Positions 52,395 through 60,587 of a stretch of 64,000 nt of DNA are shown in pieces. Both the position numbers and the translations under genes were made by a program. Source of the DNA: DASQEH01 sp035633755 (GTDB lineage Bacteria; Actinomycetota; Actinomycetes; Propionibacteriales; Nocardioidaceae); the NCBI GenBank assembly GCA_035633755.1, contig DASQEH010000052.1, positions 109,428-173,427 of the forward strand, in the 5' to 3' direction. The notes beneath the pieces are model-generated. The model ran no database searches. It saw only the letters and a program-made list of their open reading frames with translations, and was not told the DNA's origin. Each line of letters opens with the position of its first letter. Position 1 is the first letter of the stretch.

Positions 52395-52515
52395 CCTGAC
52401 CGGGCCAGGTGGGCGCGGCTGTTAGGCTGCCTCGACCCGGCAGCCAACGGACTGGCATGCCGGGTGACAGCCAGGCGAACGGCGTGGCGGATGCGCCGAA
52501 AGGGTCGAGCAAGCG

Positions 52516-53214
52516 ATGGCGTCAGGTGAAGCGCTCAGTGCGCTGCAGACCGCCGCCCTCCCGCCGACATCCACCCTCGACGTCCTGCGCGAGCTGGTCG
52601 TTGCCTACGCACGAAAGCCCTCGATCAACAGCGTGGCAGTCGTCGGCAACGCTCCTTTGGAGCCGAGCCGGGAACGGGCCGCCGCCATCGACGGCTGCGA
52701 CGCAGTGTTCCGGTGCAACAGCTTCGTGCTCGACGAGCCCGGACAGCCAGCCACCCTCGGCCGCAAGGTCGACGTTGTGGTCTTCAACCGGCTGCTACGA
52801 GCCTCTCCGCGAGTCTTTGACCGCTATCGCGAACGTCTCTACCTGATGGTCGAACCGGGCCGGCTGCACTACGAGCCCGGTCGTCGGCCGGCACGGTGGC
52901 CGCTCGACCTCGGCATGTTCATGGTCCCCAACCGGGAGATCACGTTGCCGCTCTCGGAAGCCATCGGCTTCGCCTCGCGACACGAGAAGGTATGGGCGAC
53001 GACCGGACTGATGAGCGCCTGGATCGCGGTGACGCTGTTCCCCGACGCCGCGCTCACCCTGGCGGGCTTCTCGATGATCGACGACCCTGACCAGGCCGAG
53101 TGGACGCATGCGTGGGGTGACTCCTGCCGCGTGGCCCCAGAGCATCGGCTCGAGCCCGAGGCAGAGCTCCTCAGGTCATGGGTGTCTCAGGGCCGAGCCA
53201 CCTTGCTGCGATGA
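52516..53214 (+). CDS. Sialyltransferase-like (GT29-type) glycosyltransferase
   Basis: A 232-residue protein with a pattern resembling sialylmotif L: VAVVGNAPLEPSRERAAAID (39-58) then GCDAVFRCNSFV. A motif-S-like ATTGLMSAWIAVTLFP (161-176) and AGFSMI follow, with downstream histidines H198 (WTHAW) and H210. Family GT29 enzymes move sialic acid from CMP-donors. With CMP-pseudaminic acid genes 0.6 kb away it is a good candidate for the nonulosonic-acid transferase of this locus. No signal peptide or membrane segment is visible, so it should act in the cytosol. Assignment is by motif reading only. Confidence 0.6.
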   Translation: MASGEALSALQTAALPPTSTLDVLRELVVAYARKPSINSVAVVGNAPLEPSRERAAAIDGCDAVFRCNSFVLDEPGQPATLGRKVDVVVFNRLLRASPRVFDRYRERLYLMVEPGRLHYEPGRRPARWPLDLGMFMVPNREITLPLSEAIGFASRHEKVWATTGLMSAWIAVTLFPDAALTLAGFSMIDDPDQAEWTHAWGDSCRVAPEHRLEPEAELLRSWVSQGRATLLR

Positions 53215-53238
53215 GCGATCGAAGGAGATCCTGCTCCC

Positions 53239-53769
53239 ATGCCGATGACCAACGCTGAACCTCCCACTCCGACCGGAGGTGGCAGCCAAGGGACTCCTGC
53301 ACCCAGCACGGTCCCCCACCACGACCGCACAGTAGACGACGTCGTCGACGAGGCGCTGGCACCGGTTCTGCAGCGACTCGCCAAGCAGAACCGCCGGATC
53401 ACCCAACTGGAGCGCAGGGTGGACGAGCGGCTGCCTGGAGCCGTGGAGAAGGCGAACCGCGCGTTCTCTGAGCTGCAGCGACTAGAGCCACAGCTTGCGT
53501 CGTTCGAACAGCGTCTCGAAGAGCTCCGGCAGAGGTTCGACACGCGGTACTCGCTCCGCAACGCCGGGGACGCTGGACATGGTGTCCCGGATGGAGCCGC
53601 AGCCGCCGGAGGGCCGGCAGAGGAAGCTGAGCTGGTCGAGGCTGAGCGGCTCATCGACCTGGTCCGCCGCGAACACGAGCAGATCCGGGTACGGATGACA
53701 GCGATCTCCTGGTACGAGGACCGGCTTCGCAAGCTGGAGGAGCGGATCGGCACCGACGACTCACGATGA
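53239..53769 (+). CDS. Coiled-coil protein of the sugar island, function unknown
   Basis: A 176-residue soluble protein: a Pro/Thr/Gly-rich start (1-30), a heptad coiled coil (about 35-105, including VLQRLAKQNRRITQLERRVD), a Gly/Ala linker and a second coiled coil (about 130-172). GAAGGAG lies 12 bases before the ATG. It lies 24 bp after the sialyltransferase-like gene on the same strand and probably shares its transcript. It may organise the glycan enzymes; nothing in the sequence assigns a function. Confidence 0.65.
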   Translation: MPMTNAEPPTPTGGGSQGTPAPSTVPHHDRTVDDVVDEALAPVLQRLAKQNRRITQLERRVDERLPGAVEKANRAFSELQRLEPQLASFEQRLEELRQRFDTRYSLRNAGDAGHGVPDGAAAAGGPAEEAELVEAERLIDLVRREHEQIRVRMTAISWYEDRLRKLEERIGTDDSR

Positions 53770-53823
53770 CGTACGTGTCGCATGGACGGCGCGCCCGGGC
53801 TGCCGGGAGACATCGCGCGCCGC

Positions 53824-54546
53824 TTATGGCGCCGGCTTCTGCTCCACATGCACGTTCATCTGCACGAGCGCGGGATGGTCGTCGAGGACGCTGATGATGC
53901 CCGCACAGTCGAGGTCGTTCGCGTGGTGGTCCTCGACGAGCGCTCGGAGCAGCCGCAGGTCGTCGGCGGTGTCCAACGTGACGCGGTAGCGCGACTTGTC
54001 CTCGGGCCACGTCCAGTCCTCCAGCCGGAGCCGGCCGGACGCTCGCAGGTAGGGCGTGACGTGCTCGCGTTCCTCGGGGGTGTCCGCCCGGGCGAACGCC
54101 TCCGCGAGCGCTTCGGCACTGAATACCTCGAAGTCGAACCCGCGGGGAAATGTACGGACGACGACGTTGGAGAGGTAGAGGCCGGAGTCGCCTCGCCGCA
54201 GGTACTCCGCGACGGCGTCGGCGACGACCTGGCCATCGATGAGTGGGCAGTCGGAGGTGACCCGCACGACCACATCGAGGTGGTGAGTGGCCGCACACTC
54301 GTGGAACCGCGCGAGGACGTCGGCCTCGCTGCCCCGATAGCTTGCGAGGCTTCGCTGGGCGGCCAGCTCCACGATCGGGTCGTCGGCAGCATTGGCCGTC
54401 GTGGCGACGTAGACGTCGAGCCCGCTGGTGGCGAGCCGGTCGAGATGGTGGTCGAGCGCCGTCCGGCCGCCGATGTCGGCCAGCACCTTGCCCGGAAGCC
54501 GGCTGCTGGTGGTGCGCGCCTGGGTGAGGATGCCGACCCGGGTCAT
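53824..54546 (-). CDS. SpsF-type cytidylyltransferase, likely CMP-pseudaminic acid synthetase (PseF role)
   Basis: A 240-residue nucleotidyltransferase beginning VGILTQARTTSSRLPGKVLA, the CTP-binding loop of the SpsF branch (usual form QARxxSxRLPGKV), with the metal-binding VVVRVTSDCPLIDGQVV and a C-terminal YRVTLDTADDLRLLRAL. In pathways for nonulosonic acids a CMP transferase is needed last; no NeuA/PseF-type gene is present here, and this gene overlaps pseC by four bases, so it probably fills that role. Confidence 0.8.
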   Translation of the reverse strand: MTRVGILTQARTTSSRLPGKVLADIGGRTALDHHLDRLATSGLDVYVATTANAADDPIVELAAQRSLASYRGSEADVLARFHECAATHHLDVVVRVTSDCPLIDGQVVADAVAEYLRRGDSGLYLSNVVVRTFPRGFDFEVFSAEALAEAFARADTPEEREHVTPYLRASGRLRLEDWTWPEDKSRYRVTLDTADDLRLLRALVEDHHANDLDCAGIISVLDDHPALVQMNVHVEQKPAP

Positions 54547-55667
54547 CGCAGGATGCTGGTCAGCGTCTCGACCACGTGGTCGACCTGGTCGTCGGTCAGG
54601 TCGGGAAACATCGGCAGTGAGAGCTGCTCAGCGTAGAACGCCTCGGCGTTCGGGCACAGGCCCCGCCGGTAGCCGAGGTCGGCATAGACCGGATGCCAGT
54701 AGACGGGCAGGTAGTTCACCTGCACGCCGATGTCGGCCGCACGCATCTTGTCGAACACCTCACGCCGCCGGCCCTCGAGGATGCGCACCGGGTAAAGGTG
54801 CCACGCGGGTTGCACGTCGGGTCGCTGCACCGGGATCCGCACGCCGTCAACTGCGGACAAGGCGTCGTTGTAACGAGCGGTGAGCTCGGCCCGGCGCCGC
54901 GTGAACGACGTCAGCCTGGCGAGCTGACTCAGACCGAGAGCGCAGCCGACATCGGTGAGGCGGTAGTTCACCCCGAAGCTGTGCACCTCCTGGTGCCAGG
55001 CTCCCTCGGTCGTGATCCGGAAGCGGTCGCGATCCCTGACCAGCCCGATCCGGTGGAACTCGCGCGCGCGCTGGCCGACCTGGGGGTCCTTCGCGACCAC
55101 CGCGCCCCCCTCCGCGGTGGTGAGGTTCTTGGTGGGAAAGAACGAGAAGGTGGAGACGTCGGCAACGTCGCCCACCGGCCTGCCCCTGTACTCGCCACCG
55201 ATGGAGTGGGCGGCGTCGGCCAGCGTGACCGCACCCACCCGCTCCGCCAGCGGTTGCAGCGCGTCGTAGTCGCAAGGATGACCGGCGTAGTCGACGGCGG
55301 CGACCACGCGGGTGCGATCGGTGAGCAGAGCCTCGACGGCGGCCGGGTCGATCAAGGCCGTGTCCTCCTCGACGTCGGCGAAGACGACCGTGGCACCGAG
55401 GATCGACGCGCCGCTCGCTGTCGCCACGAACGTCATGGGCGTCGTGACCACCTCATCGCCCGGCCCTACCCCTATGCCGGCGTAGGCGGTGTGCAGGGCC
55501 GCCGTGCCCGACGTACAGCTGACGACCGAATGCCCGCCGCAGAGGCGGGAGAGGGCTGCCTCGAACTCGTCGACCCGGGGGCCTATGGTGAGCCAGTCGC
55601 TGCGCAGCACTGCCTCGACGGCGGCGACGTCGGAGTCGTCGATGGACTGCCGGCCGTACGACAGCAT
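54543..55667 (-). CDS. pseC: UDP-4-amino-4,6-dideoxy-L-AltNAc transaminase PseC
   Basis: PLP aminotransferase of the DegT/DnrJ/EryC1 family, adding the 4-amino group in pseudaminic acid synthesis. The 374 residues contain SCTSGTAALHTAY, VVAAVDYAGHPCDYDAL, LADAAHSIGGEYRGRPVGD and the PLP lysine in FSFFPTKNLTTAEGGAVV; the tail has the PseC-like VQVNYLPVYWHPVYADLGY. Its ATG overlaps the pseB stop (TGATG), and its stop overlaps the cytidylyltransferase start. Confidence 0.9.
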   Translation of the reverse strand: MLSYGRQSIDDSDVAAVEAVLRSDWLTIGPRVDEFEAALSRLCGGHSVVSCTSGTAALHTAYAGIGVGPGDEVVTTPMTFVATASGASILGATVVFADVEEDTALIDPAAVEALLTDRTRVVAAVDYAGHPCDYDALQPLAERVGAVTLADAAHSIGGEYRGRPVGDVADVSTFSFFPTKNLTTAEGGAVVAKDPQVGQRAREFHRIGLVRDRDRFRITTEGAWHQEVHSFGVNYRLTDVGCALGLSQLARLTSFTRRRAELTARYNDALSAVDGVRIPVQRPDVQPAWHLYPVRILEGRRREVFDKMRAADIGVQVNYLPVYWHPVYADLGYRRGLCPNAEAFYAEQLSLPMFPDLTDDQVDHVVETLTSILR

Positions 55668-56650
55668 CAGTCCTCCGACTCCAAGATCTTGGTGATGTCG
55701 TCGCGGGTGAACCACTCGTCGTTGTTGTCCGACCGGTAGAAGAAGCCGGGCTGCACCGGGACGCCGTCCCCTGGAGGGGCGTAGCCCCAGGTGGCGAGGT
55801 CCGGCTGCAGGACGTAGCGGTCGCCGACCCTCAGCGTCCGGCGACCCTCCTCGGGAGAGATCATCTCCTCGTGCAGCTTCTCGCCCGGGCGCAGGCCGAC
55901 GTCGTGCATCGGCGCTCCGGGTGCGATGGCCTGCGCGAGGTCGGTGATCTTCATCGACGGAATGCGCGGTACGTACAGCTCCCCGCCCTGCATGACGTCG
56001 AACGAGTCGACCACGAACTGCACTGCCTGGGGAAGGGTGATGAAGAACCGGCTGCACCGCAGATCCGTGATCGGCAGCGACATCCCGGACAACGCCAGCC
56101 GGCGGAAGAAGGGGATCACCGAGCCCCGGCTGCCCATCACGTTCCCGTAGCGGACCACCGAGAAGCGGGTGTCGTACGCCGCCGCGTAGTGGTTGCCGCT
56201 GATGAACAGCTTGTCCGCGGTCAGCTTGGTGGCACCGTAGAGGTTGATCGGGCTGGACGCTTTGTCGGTGGAGAGGGCGACCACCTTCTGCACGCCGGTG
56301 TCGATCGCCGCCTCGATGACGTTCTGCGAACCCATCACGTTGGTCTTGACGAACTCGAACGGGTTGTACTCCGCGGTGTCGACCTGCTTGAGCGCAGCGG
56401 CGTGGATGACGAAGTCCACGTTGTGCATGGCGCGCAGTAGCCGCTGCTGGTCGCGTACGTCTCCCAGGAACCAGCGCAGCCGCCGGTCGTGACCGAACAG
56501 CTCGCGGCACTCGTACTGCTTGAGCTCGTCGCGGGAGAAGACGATCAGCCGGGTGGGGTCCAGGTGGTCGAGGGCATAGCGCACGAAAGCCTTGCCGAAC
56601 GACCCGGTGCCGCCCGTGACGAGGATCGTGGACCGATGCAGTATGGACAC
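55667..56650 (-). CDS. pseB: UDP-GlcNAc 4,6-dehydratase (inverting) PseB
   Basis: First pathway step, giving UDP-2-acetamido-2,6-dideoxy-L-arabino-4-hexulose. The 327 residues are an extended SDR with ILVTGGTGSFGKAFVRYAL (NADP loop), FSRDELKQYECRELFG, VIHAAALKQVDTAEYNPFE (the PseB/FlaA1-type active site), LSTDKASSPINLYGATKLTA and GLRPGEKLHEEMIS. It is divergent from pseGH with 79 bp between starts; that gap holds a TATGGT -10-like box at 56684-56689 but no clear -35. Confidence 0.93.
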   Translation of the reverse strand: MSILHRSTILVTGGTGSFGKAFVRYALDHLDPTRLIVFSRDELKQYECRELFGHDRRLRWFLGDVRDQQRLLRAMHNVDFVIHAAALKQVDTAEYNPFEFVKTNVMGSQNVIEAAIDTGVQKVVALSTDKASSPINLYGATKLTADKLFISGNHYAAAYDTRFSVVRYGNVMGSRGSVIPFFRRLALSGMSLPITDLRCSRFFITLPQAVQFVVDSFDVMQGGELYVPRIPSMKITDLAQAIAPGAPMHDVGLRPGEKLHEEMISPEEGRRTLRVGDRYVLQPDLATWGYAPPGDGVPVQPGFFYRSDNNDEWFTRDDITKILESED

Positions 56651-56729
56651 GCTGTCCTCTCCGTGGCGCGGTCGCTGCCGGATTATGGTAGGCGATGCTC
56701 ACCGGACACTGAGGTAGGCAGGAGTGTGC

Positions 56730-58232
56730 ATGCGGGTCCTGCTGCACTGCAACGGGGGAGCGGCGACAGGCGTCGGCCATGTGCTGCGAGCCCTCGCGCT
56801 GGCCGAGGAGGCGAAGGCGGCGGGGCACTCGGTCACGGTGGTGGGCCACCTGGACGGTGAGTTCCTGCGGCGCCAGGTTGAGGCGGCCGGGGTGGGGCTG
56901 GTCGACGTGGACCGCGACGCCAACGCAACGGTTCGAGACGTGGCGCATGACCTTGGCAGCGACGTCGTCCATGTCGACAGCTACGACCCGGACCTGCGAC
57001 TCGGCACCGAGTTCGACGCGGCCGCTGGCACCCGCCCGCTGCTGAGCAACGTCGAGGACGGTGCCTTCGGTCGCCGTGACGCCGACCTCGTTGTCGACCC
57101 GAACTTCGGCGCCGAGACCGAGCACCGGCCCCCGTCGTCCGGTGTCGTGCTGCGGGGTTCGCGGTACGCGCCTCTGCGACGCTCTGTGACCGGGCGACAG
57201 GGGGACTGGGTCTTGCGTCCGGTCGCCACCAAGGTGCTGGTCGTCATGGGCGGCACCGACCCGATGGGGATGACCGGTCCCGCCCTGCGGCTGCTGGGCT
57301 CGACCGGCCTGCCGCTCCAGGTGACGGCGATCGTTGCCCCCTCGGCCGCCGGCAGGTACGCCGACCTGGTCGAGCGGTATCCGGGCGTCCATGTGGAGCT
57401 CGTCCCGCCGATGGCCGATCTTCCGCACGCTCTGGTGGCGCAGGACCTCGTTGTCAGTGCCGCTGGCACCTCGGTATGGGAGATGTGTTGCCTCGGCGTC
57501 CCGATGGCATTGGTCGCGACCGTCGAGAACCAACGCTCGGGGTACGCGCGCGTCGTCGAGGCCGGCGCCGCCATTGGACTCGGAACATCACCTACTGAGC
57601 TGGAGCAGCCGGCCGCCGTGCGCTCGCTGAAGGCAGTCCTGGAGAGACCGGCTGAGCGTCGCGCGCTCTCCGACCGCGCGCGTGGCGTCGTGGACGGCCT
57701 CGGGGCCTGGCGGGTTGTCCGCGCCTGGGAGCAGTTGGCCGGGGGCCGCGCGCCCACGCGGCCAGTCGTGACACTGGAGCTACGAGAGGCCTCGATGGCC
57801 GACGTCCGAACCCTCCTTGATTGGCGCAACGACCCGGCGACGAGGACGGCCTCTCGTGACAGCACCGAGGTGGCGCTCGCGGAGCACCTCACGTGGCTTC
57901 GGTCGACCCTCGCGCGCGACGACCGGCTCCTGCTCCTGGGCAGCGATGCCGACGGTGATGTGGGCACCGTGCGGTGGGACCGGCTCGGCGACGAGGCCTG
58001 GCTGGTGTCGATCACAGTAGCGCCCGAGCGACGCGGCCAGTCGCTGGCGAGGGGGCTGCTCAAGGCGGGTGAGGAGGCGCTGTGCGAACGGCTGGGCGGA
58101 ACACCCCTGGTGTACGCCACTGTGCACCAGCACAACGACTCGTCGCGGCGTCTCTTCGAGGCATCCGGCTACCTGCTGGACTTGCCGGTCGACCGTGATG
58201 GTTTCCTTCGCTACGCCAAGCGGTTGCCGTGA
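56730..58232 (+). CDS. pseG: PseG-PseH fusion: UDP-sugar hydrolase plus N-acetyltransferase
   Basis: A 500-residue bifunctional protein. Residues 1 to about 345 are PseG, a GT-B-like hydrolase releasing 6-deoxy-AltdiNAc from UDP: GGAATGVGHVLRALALAEEA, VHVDSYDPD, VLVVMGGTDPMGMTGPAL and the UDP-binding SAAGTSVWEMCCLGVP. Residues about 350-500 are a GNAT domain (ELREASMADVRTLLDWRNDP, TVAPERRGQSLARGLLKAGE, NDSSRRLFEASGYLL) fitting PseH, which N-acetylates the 4-amino sugar. ATG 56730 was chosen for its GGCAGGAG site; a GTG at 56724 is possible. Convergent with pseI at 15 bp. Confidence 0.9.
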   Translation: MRVLLHCNGGAATGVGHVLRALALAEEAKAAGHSVTVVGHLDGEFLRRQVEAAGVGLVDVDRDANATVRDVAHDLGSDVVHVDSYDPDLRLGTEFDAAAGTRPLLSNVEDGAFGRRDADLVVDPNFGAETEHRPPSSGVVLRGSRYAPLRRSVTGRQGDWVLRPVATKVLVVMGGTDPMGMTGPALRLLGSTGLPLQVTAIVAPSAAGRYADLVERYPGVHVELVPPMADLPHALVAQDLVVSAAGTSVWEMCCLGVPMALVATVENQRSGYARVVEAGAAIGLGTSPTELEQPAAVRSLKAVLERPAERRALSDRARGVVDGLGAWRVVRAWEQLAGGRAPTRPVVTLELREASMADVRTLLDWRNDPATRTASRDSTEVALAEHLTWLRSTLARDDRLLLLGSDADGDVGTVRWDRLGDEAWLVSITVAPERRGQSLARGLLKAGEEALCERLGGTPLVYATVHQHNDSSRRLFEASGYLLDLPVDRDGFLRYAKRLP

Positions 58233-58247
58233 CTCCGCAGGAAGAGC

Positions 58248-59309
58248 TCAGATCATGTCCCAGTCGAGCGGGGTGCCACGGGCCACATCGCGTGTGAACG
58301 ACCGACCCATGACCACCTGCATCGCCGCTGGAGGCAGCCCTCCGGCTGGTCGAATCGACCGCACGTTCTCGGTCGACACGCGGTCTCCGACGCGTACGTC
58401 CGAGACGAGGTACAACGACCGGCGCAGGCGCAGCACCGCCTGCTCGGACTCCGTCGGCCCGAACGACGCCGGGCTCAACGACGCCATCCGGGCCGGCTCC
58501 AGCTCAGCGCTGAGAACCCGAAGCTCGTCGGGGGTGAGGGAGAACTGAGAGTCCACCCCGCCGTCGTCGCGGCTCAGTGTCACGTGCTTCTCGACGCAGA
58601 CCGCGCCCAGCGCCACCGCGGCCAGGGCCACACCGACTCCGAGCGTGTGGTCGGACAAGCCCACCGGCACGTCGAAGGCCTGACGCAGCAGCGCGATGTT
58701 GGCCAGCCGGGCATCCGCAGGTTCGGCCGGATAGGACGCCGTGCACGCGAGCAGGACGACCTGGGTGCATCCGCCGTCGCTGGCCGCACCGAGGGCTGCC
58801 TCGATCTCACCCATCGATGCCATCCCGGTGGACATGACGATCGGCTTGCCGGTGCGGGCGACCTCCGTGATGAGCGGCAGGTCGACGATCTCGGCTGACG
58901 CGGTCTTGTAGAGCTCCACGCCCAGGTCTTCGAGGAACGCGATGGACGAGGGGTCGAACGGTGACGAGAACGGCACCAGGCCGAGCTCACGCGCTCGGCG
59001 GAAGATCTCGGCGTGCCACTCCCAGGGGGTGTGTGCCTCCCTGTAGAGGCTGTAGAGGTTCCGTCCACCCCAAAGTCCGTGCTCGTCGTTGACGCGGAAC
59101 TGCGGGCCGTCGACGTCGATCGTGATGGTGTCCGGCGTGTAGGTCTGCAGCTTCAGCGCCTGTGCGCCCGAGTCGGCGACCATGTCGACGATCTCCAGCG
59201 CCCGCTCCAGGGAACCGTTGTGGTTCCCTGACATCTCGGCGATCAGGAAGGGTCGGTCCCCCCGGGAGATGGTGTGTCCGGCGACACTGACCGACTTCTC
59301 GAATGCCAC
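58248..59309 (-). CDS. pseI: Pseudaminic acid synthase PseI (NeuB family)
   Basis: Condenses 6-deoxy-AltdiNAc with phosphoenolpyruvate to pseudaminic acid. The 353 residues contain the TIM-barrel NeuB domain (RPFLIAEMSGNHNGSLERAL, ALKLQTYTPDTITID, YKTASAEIVDLPLI, VGLSDHTLGVGVA, EKHVTLSRDDGGVDSQFSL) and a C-terminal antifreeze/SAF domain (about 290-353). The MSGNHNG and DGGVDS patterns favour PseI over sialic acid synthase. Its first 67 bases lie inside the end of the upstream sulfotransferase gene. Confidence 0.92.
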   Translation of the reverse strand: MAFEKSVSVAGHTISRGDRPFLIAEMSGNHNGSLERALEIVDMVADSGAQALKLQTYTPDTITIDVDGPQFRVNDEHGLWGGRNLYSLYREAHTPWEWHAEIFRRARELGLVPFSSPFDPSSIAFLEDLGVELYKTASAEIVDLPLITEVARTGKPIVMSTGMASMGEIEAALGAASDGGCTQVVLLACTASYPAEPADARLANIALLRQAFDVPVGLSDHTLGVGVALAAVALGAVCVEKHVTLSRDDGGVDSQFSLTPDELRVLSAELEPARMASLSPASFGPTESEQAVLRLRRSLYLVSDVRVGDRVSTENVRSIRPAGGLPPAAMQVVMGRSFTRDVARGTPLDWDMI

Positions 59310-60538
59310 CTCCCGAGCCTACGCCCAGCAAGGGGGCGACTGACGTCGGTCGGGGCGTCCTGGGTGGGCCCGGCTGGCCCCCCGTGCTCGTGCCGGGACC
59401 GCACGGTTCTGAGCCGCTTGCGCAGCAACCGGACGGTCTCGCTTAACGCGGCGTTCTCGGCCTTGAGTCGCTCGAGGGTCTCTTCTTCGCCGCGGCGCAG
59501 TCTGAGGATCGAGGCGAGCGCCGCCGCTGCCGAGTCGACCAGAGCCTCGTCGGTGACAATCTGGTCGTCGGGTGCGTAGTCATCCGGTCGCGGGAGCAGG
59601 TCCTCGAGGTCACCGACGATGTCGTAGCCGCCGGCGCTCAACTGCTGCACCCAGGCTTCGGCGGTCTGCTCACACCACGGCGCAATCTCCGCCGGCGTTC
59701 GGGCCTGGACGCCACGCTGAGGAACTAGACCCTGATGCGTCAGCAGGCTCCGCCGCACGCGCGGGTAGCGGGCCCGCACCGGCGCCGAGTCGTCGATCGG
59801 CCCGTCGGCCAGGGCGAGGTTCACCCGGCGCAACAGCTCTGCCTGGACCAGGCCGATCGAGGAGTTCGCCGAGCCCGAGCGGGTGGAGAGCGTCTCCGGC
59901 GCGACGTCGAGGACGGAGCAGAAGCGCCGCAGCAGCAGGTCGGGGTCCGAGCCCGAAGGCGGAACGGTGACCACGTGAACGCGCTCGGGTGGCACCTGGC
60001 TGCTCCAGCGCTCGACCACGTCGGGCAGATCCTGGTTGAGCCAGAAGTCCTCCGACAGCGGCCGTCGGTGGACCACCGCGTCGAGGAACTCCGGATAGCC
60101 GTGGGTAAGGCCGTTCTTCATTCGCTGCTGCCATCCCGACGGCACCTGCCGGGCCAGGTCGCGGGCCGTCACGATGACATGAACCTCGAAGCCCGCCAGG
60201 ATCGACACGAGCCCGGCTACCTCTTGCGGGGTCGCCGGCGCCAGCGACTCCATGCTGATCAGCGCCTTCCCCGCGGTCACGGCTGCCGCCTCGGCCGCGA
60301 GCCGGTCGAGGACCGTGAAAGCCTCGGGCGGGTCCACCGCCTCGACGAGCATGTCGCGCAGTGCGATCGAAAGAAGGAAGTGGTCGCGGCGGGTGGCCGG
60401 CAGCATCACCAGGTCGTGCCGTGTCAACGTCTTCCGGGACGCCCACAGCGCACCTTGCAGGTATGACGTACCCGTCTTGGGCAGCCCGACGTGAATGAAG
60501 CAACGCCGGGTCGACGATGAGGCTGTCACGCCGCTCAT
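59243..60538 (-). CDS. Sulfotransferase-like protein with C-terminal coiled coil
   Basis: A 431-residue protein with an N-terminal 5'-phosphosulfate loop FIHVGLPKTGTSYLQGALWA (about 13-32) and a 3'-phosphate-type segment VHVIVTARDLARQVPSGWQQ near 135, the PAPS-dependent sulfotransferase pattern of actinobacterial glycan and lipid enzymes. A leucine-heptad coil (about 368-400) and a basic tail follow, and the tail is encoded over the pseI start (67 bp overlap). Start set at 60538 (MSGVTASSSTRR); longer frames lack conservation. It may sulfate the pseudaminic acid glycan or its carrier; the acceptor is unknown. Confidence 0.72.
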   Translation of the reverse strand: MSGVTASSSTRRCFIHVGLPKTGTSYLQGALWASRKTLTRHDLVMLPATRRDHFLLSIALRDMLVEAVDPPEAFTVLDRLAAEAAAVTAGKALISMESLAPATPQEVAGLVSILAGFEVHVIVTARDLARQVPSGWQQRMKNGLTHGYPEFLDAVVHRRPLSEDFWLNQDLPDVVERWSSQVPPERVHVVTVPPSGSDPDLLLRRFCSVLDVAPETLSTRSGSANSSIGLVQAELLRRVNLALADGPIDDSAPVRARYPRVRRSLLTHQGLVPQRGVQARTPAEIAPWCEQTAEAWVQQLSAGGYDIVGDLEDLLPRPDDYAPDDQIVTDEALVDSAAAALASILRLRRGEEETLERLKAENAALSETVRLLRKRLRTVRSRHEHGGPAGPTQDAPTDVSRPLAGRRLGRWHSRSRSVSPDTPSPGGTDPS

Positions 60539-60587
60539 TGTGTCCTGCTGTCGACGCGGACCGTCCATGACCGGGCATTGTTGCCTG

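Noticed and set aside
51122..52399. 425-codon plus-strand frame inside menD
   Set aside because: It shares the strand but not the frame of menD, whose ThDP motifs are intact; composition is Arg/Gly-rich artefact.
52394..52410. ACCTG/CAGGT stem after menD as terminator
   Set aside because: Five-base arms with a seven-base loop are too weak to support in GC-rich DNA.
58248..59309. Sialic or legionaminic acid synthase (NeuB/LegI) instead of PseI
   Set aside because: The inverting PseB-type dehydratase, PseC and PseG in the same block fit the pseudaminic pathway; a legionaminic set would need LegB/LegC/LegG types.
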